From the NCBI GenBank assembly GCA_031549115.1, contig JAVBQJ010000019.1, forward strand, positions 11,695 through 75,694: a DNA stretch of 64,000 nucleotides, written 5' to 3'. The position numbers were made by a program, and so were the translations under genes. Positions 61,495 to 64,000 of the stretch are shown here, piece after piece (the first letter of the stretch is position 1; each line of letters starts with the position of its first letter). Below the pieces are notes generated by a model, which saw only the letters and a list, made by a program, of their open reading frames with translations, searched no databases and was not told the origin of the DNA. Origin of the DNA: JAVBQJ01 sp031549115. GTDB lineage: Bacteria; Verrucomicrobiota; Lentisphaeria; Victivallales; Victivallaceae.

Positions 61495-62742
61495 TCACTC
61501 CTGTGAATGCTTCTGGAAATATTTTTTCATATAAGCCAGGAGAATAACACCCGAAATGGGAAAGATGGTCGCGATCAGCATGCCAACCTTGAATCCGACT
61601 TGCTCGGAAGATAACGATAAGGAGTTCCCCAATTCGTTGGCCCATTCGGTTGGAGAAATATGATCTACGATGACACCGATAGCTTGAGGGGCAACAGAAG
61701 CTCCGAGATCGCCGCCCGCCGCCATCAAGGCATAAGCGGAAACACCGACAGTCGGAATTTTTTCTTGCATCAAAATCAATGTCCCCGGCCACAACATAGA
61801 GGTGCAAACACCGAGCGCAATGCAGGAAATTAAGGATAAAGCGGCATTGGGCGAAAAAGCAACCGTCAAGTAACACACGATAGCTCCAACCATACTCAGC
61901 ATCAAAACTCTTGCGATGTTTTTGCCGTATTTCGCGTAAGCGCTTCTGGTCAGGCCGAGCAATATGGCGAAAAGAGACATTCCGAAAATATCGCCCCATA
62001 CCTTGGGCATGCTCAATACTTTTTCGGTATAGACGGAGATCCAGTTCGACATGGTGTTTTCCGCACAGGCTCCCAAAAAGATACAGGAAAAACACAGGAA
62101 AAGGCCTTTCGTTCTATATGCCGATTGGGCTGCTTTTACTTCGCTGTGCTCCATATTCATGTCGGGAAGCCGGGTGGTCATTAACAATACAGCGCTAATC
62201 ACCGGCAATGCGGCCCAGAGAAAGGTCAAATACATCCAATATTGCTTTCCGACAAAATGCAGAAACAACGTACTGAAAAGAACCACACCGACAAAACCGT
62301 AAGCATAGAGAGAGTGAAGAGTGCTCATATCCTTCTCGGGAGTGTCGGAAGGTAATGCCGCAACCGTCGGACTGACCAATACTTCGCCAAGTCCAGCGGC
62401 AACCGAAAAGATAAGTGTACCAATAATAAGTCCCATATAGGCGTATTGAGGGAATAACATTGGAACTGCCGCATAGATGCACAACCCGATTGCGGTAATC
62501 AGCGGCATAAGACGAATTGTTCGATGTATATTGAAATATTTCGTAAAAAAGCTGAAAATCAAGTCTATTCCAAGTTGCGTGCAGAAGTTTACCAGGACAA
62601 GCGTTCCCAGAAGGGTATAAGATACGTCATACAGTTCCCTGAATGTTGCAAATAGAAGAGGAGGCAAGCTGAATACCGAGGACATCGCCAGATATGTAAA
62701 ATAACAAGTGAGTTTTGTTCGTTGGCAATTTATTTTTTCCAT
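61495..62742 (-). CDS. MFS transporter, probably sugar uptake
   Basis: The 415-residue inner-membrane protein has about 12 hydrophobic helices. I prefer the ATG at 62742 over 62745 because AAAGG is better spaced. The two-bundle MFS layout is clear, with a hydrophilic centre loop near DMNMEHSEVKAAQSAYRTKG. GALGE-like charges in the helices (AAGLGEVLVSPTVAALPSDT; LMAAGGDLGASVAPQAIGVI) recall the FucP/sugar-symporter group. It converges with the glycoside hydrolase and diverges from the AraC regulator, so it probably imports the oligosaccharide or its product. Substrate not determined. The 61326-61494 spacer shows no gene. Confidence 0.8.
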   Translation of the reverse strand: MEKINCQRTKLTCYFTYLAMSSVFSLPPLLFATFRELYDVSYTLLGTLVLVNFCTQLGIDLIFSFFTKYFNIHRTIRLMPLITAIGLCIYAAVPMLFPQYAYMGLIIGTLIFSVAAGLGEVLVSPTVAALPSDTPEKDMSTLHSLYAYGFVGVVLFSTLFLHFVGKQYWMYLTFLWAALPVISAVLLMTTRLPDMNMEHSEVKAAQSAYRTKGLFLCFSCIFLGACAENTMSNWISVYTEKVLSMPKVWGDIFGMSLFAILLGLTRSAYAKYGKNIARVLMLSMVGAIVCYLTVAFSPNAALSLISCIALGVCTSMLWPGTLILMQEKIPTVGVSAYALMAAGGDLGASVAPQAIGVIVDHISPTEWANELGNSLSLSSEQVGFKVGMLIATIFPISGVILLAYMKKYFQKHSQE

Positions 62743-62769
62743 CATCCGACCTTTGTATCAATTCATGTG

Positions 62770-62798
62770 TTGACAAACCAAACTATTTTATGTATATT
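62770..62798 (+). promoter_or_regulatory. Promoter of the AraC-family regulator gene
   Basis: TTGACA (62770-62775), a 17-bp spacer and TATATT (62793-62798) in the divergent region between the MFS gene and the regulator. Transcription would start near 62805, leaving a leader of about 70 nt before ATG 62875. The MFS promoter must overlap this region on the other strand. Confidence 0.7.
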
Positions 62799-62874
62799 AT
62801 AGTACCAGAAAATGATTTCTCCAATGTTTTTTGTGTCTTTTATGGGTAATATAATCCCAAAACAAGGTATTATG

Positions 62875-63792
62875 ATGCTAAGCCAACCATTTTCATTTGA
62901 TCATACCGGGAGAGAACTCTTTGAATATCCGGATCCGTCGGTTCCGTTTGTTGTGTGGACGGGGGATTTTCATACGCTTCTTGATCGCACCATCGTATGC
63001 CACTGGCACAATGAATTTGAATACGGCATGCTGTTGCGCGGTGAATTGGATTATTATATCGACGGGCGGCATATCAGACTGCGACAGGGAGATGTCATTT
63101 TCATTAACGCCAATGCGTTGCACATGGCTACGCAGGTTGGGAATGATCATGCGGTCATGTTCACGGTCAGTTTTCTTCCATCTTTATTTACTGGCGGAAA
63201 TGACGGCACGATATTTCGAAAATATTTTCAACCAATTCTACTGTCCTCCATCCGAGGATTTTCCATTGAACAAAAGACGCGCGAAAATAGTCATATCGCA
63301 GCGCTGTTGAAGGAAATATACCATTGGGATCATGAGCAAACCGACGATTATGAACTGTTATGTATAAGTCTGATCTGCCGGGTATGGAGTTTTACACTCG
63401 GTTATATCAGGGAACACAAACCTGAATTTATCCTGCTTCATAAAAACCATAGTAATGTAAAGGCAAAGAATGTTTTGACCTATATACATGAGCATTACGC
63501 CGAAGAAATCGGTATTGAAGATATTGCCCGACATACTTGTATCAGTCGAAGCGAATGTTTTCGGTGTTTTCAGCGATATACCAATAAAAGCCCCATTGAA
63601 TATCTGACGGAATACCGATTGGCCCATGCGATGAATTTATTGCAGGAAACTGATAAATCGATGAAGCAGATTGCACTGGAATGCGGTTTCTCCAATTCGA
63701 ATTATTTCGGGAAAATTTTCAAGAAAAAGTACGCAATAGCCCCCTCCCGCTTCAAATGCACCTCCGCAGCAGTTGTGGCAAAGAAAATCTAG
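62875..63792 (+). CDS. AraC-family transcription regulator with cupin-type sensor
   Basis: The 305-residue protein is read from ATG 62875, 7 nt after AAGG. ATG 62872 and 62812 are in frame but poorer, since 62812 lies almost at the predicted transcription start. The N-terminal cupin domain (IVCHWHNEFEYGMLLRGELD; LRQGDVIFINANALHMATQV) is a sugar-sensing fold. The C-terminal part has two helix-turn-helix motifs: IEDIARHTCISRSECFRCFQ and MKQIALECGFSNSNYFGKIF, with the end SPIEYLTEYRLAHAMNLL between them. It probably activates the divergent MFS gene and perhaps the glycoside hydrolase when the sugar is present. Confidence 0.9.
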   Translation: MLSQPFSFDHTGRELFEYPDPSVPFVVWTGDFHTLLDRTIVCHWHNEFEYGMLLRGELDYYIDGRHIRLRQGDVIFINANALHMATQVGNDHAVMFTVSFLPSLFTGGNDGTIFRKYFQPILLSSIRGFSIEQKTRENSHIAALLKEIYHWDHEQTDDYELLCISLICRVWSFTLGYIREHKPEFILLHKNHSNVKAKNVLTYIHEHYAEEIGIEDIARHTCISRSECFRCFQRYTNKSPIEYLTEYRLAHAMNLLQETDKSMKQIALECGFSNSNYFGKIFKKKYAIAPSRFKCTSAAVVAKKI

Positions 63793-63886
63793 AAAGATAG
63801 AGGCAATTTCAAAAGTTTGTCATTCGGAGCGAAACATCAAAAAGAGTCAGAAAAAACAAAATGAAACTCCCCGTCCCTTGGTGAAG

Positions 63887-64000
63887 TGCACCCCAAAAGT
63901 TGGACACAACTTTTGGGGTGCTTTTTATGGAAAAAACTGATCGGTTTCGTCGTCGCTACAGTGCAGAATTCAAGCTTGGTGTTATATTAGACATGCGCGA
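63887..64000 (+). mobile_element. Left end of an IS3-family insertion sequence (cut by the window)
   Basis: The end begins TGCACCCCAAAAGTTGGACA, typical of IS3-family (IS150-like) termini. An inverted repeat follows: GCACCCCAAAAGTT (63888-63901) and AACTTTTGGGGTGC (63908-63921), with a 6-nt loop and then T5 (63922-63926). The hairpin acts as a terminator or fold-back block against readthrough from the flanking regulator gene. The right end, and so the target duplication, is outside the window. Confidence 0.8.
63927..64000 (+). CDS. IS3-family transposase OrfA, first 24 codons
   Basis: ATG 63927 opens MEKTDRFRRRYSAEFKLGVI, followed by LDMR at the window edge. YSAEFKLG-I is the standard opening of the helix-turn-helix OrfA protein of IS3/IS911 elements. 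The start codon touches the T-run of the fold-back hairpin, and no separate ribosome-binding site is visible. Confidence 0.8.
   Translation, partial: MEKTDRFRRRYSAEFKLGVILDMR

Overview
The window looks like a chromosome segment of a GC-rich (roughly 55-60 % by eye), anaerobic, Gram-negative-type bacterium. My best guess is the PVC superphylum, probably Lentisphaerota. This is inferred from gene content and not proven: an oxygen-independent ribonucleotide reductase (nrdDG), a complete type II secretion (T2SS) operon whose pseudopilins all lack the usual glycine before the FTLIE/FTLVE cleavage site, very long RHS and beta-helix secreted proteins, and a bacterial alpha-2-macroglobulin.

Layout. 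1-1535 (-): N-terminal part of an alpha-2-macroglobulin-like protein that runs off the left edge. 2063-4896: ABC exporter plus HlyD-type adaptor. 4977-7884: candidate NrdR operator pair, nrdD and nrdG. 7914-8085: promoter, tRNA (CAT anticodon) and terminator, followed by a decayed ORF. 8621-21392: one tight operon, mostly with ATGA/GTGA overlaps, encoding a DUF1573-like protein and GspL, M, C-like, D, E, F, G, H, I, J, K. Between gspF and gspG lie two unexpected genes: an AT-rich GIY-YIG protein and a thioredoxin-CcdA fusion.

21280-57611 is the most interesting part. It holds two parallel modules, each built as promoter cassette, secreted companion gene and Sec-exported RHS protein, followed by a small putative immunity gene or genes. 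The promoter cassettes (21280-21728 and 30241-30690) are direct duplicates of about 450 bp that carry the 3' end of gspK and a perfectly placed TTGACA-N17-TATACT promoter. Module 1: HEAT-like secreted protein, RHS1 (Hint pretoxin domain and a short tip), two tandem paralogous putative immunity genes. Module 2: a small ORF, a 5157-residue protein with ten beta-helix units, RHS2 (HExxH metallopeptidase-like tip) and a small membrane protein. A third RHS copy (53635-56821) is N-terminally truncated and frameshifted but keeps its own tip and downstream gene. Two further orphan RHS scraps (30057, 57902) and a transposase relic show that the region rearranges actively. The position right behind gspK, together with Sec signal peptides on RHS1, RHS2 and the giant protein, suggests that these are surface or secreted effectors handled by this T2SS; that is an inference.

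58149-63792: a relic of the tRNA 3' half with its terminator, a pseudopilin leader scrap, an alpha-galactosidase-like glycoside hydrolase, an MFS transporter (-) and a divergent AraC-family regulator, which together look like a carbohydrate-use locus. 63887-64000: left end of an IS3-family element with the first 24 codons of its orfA.
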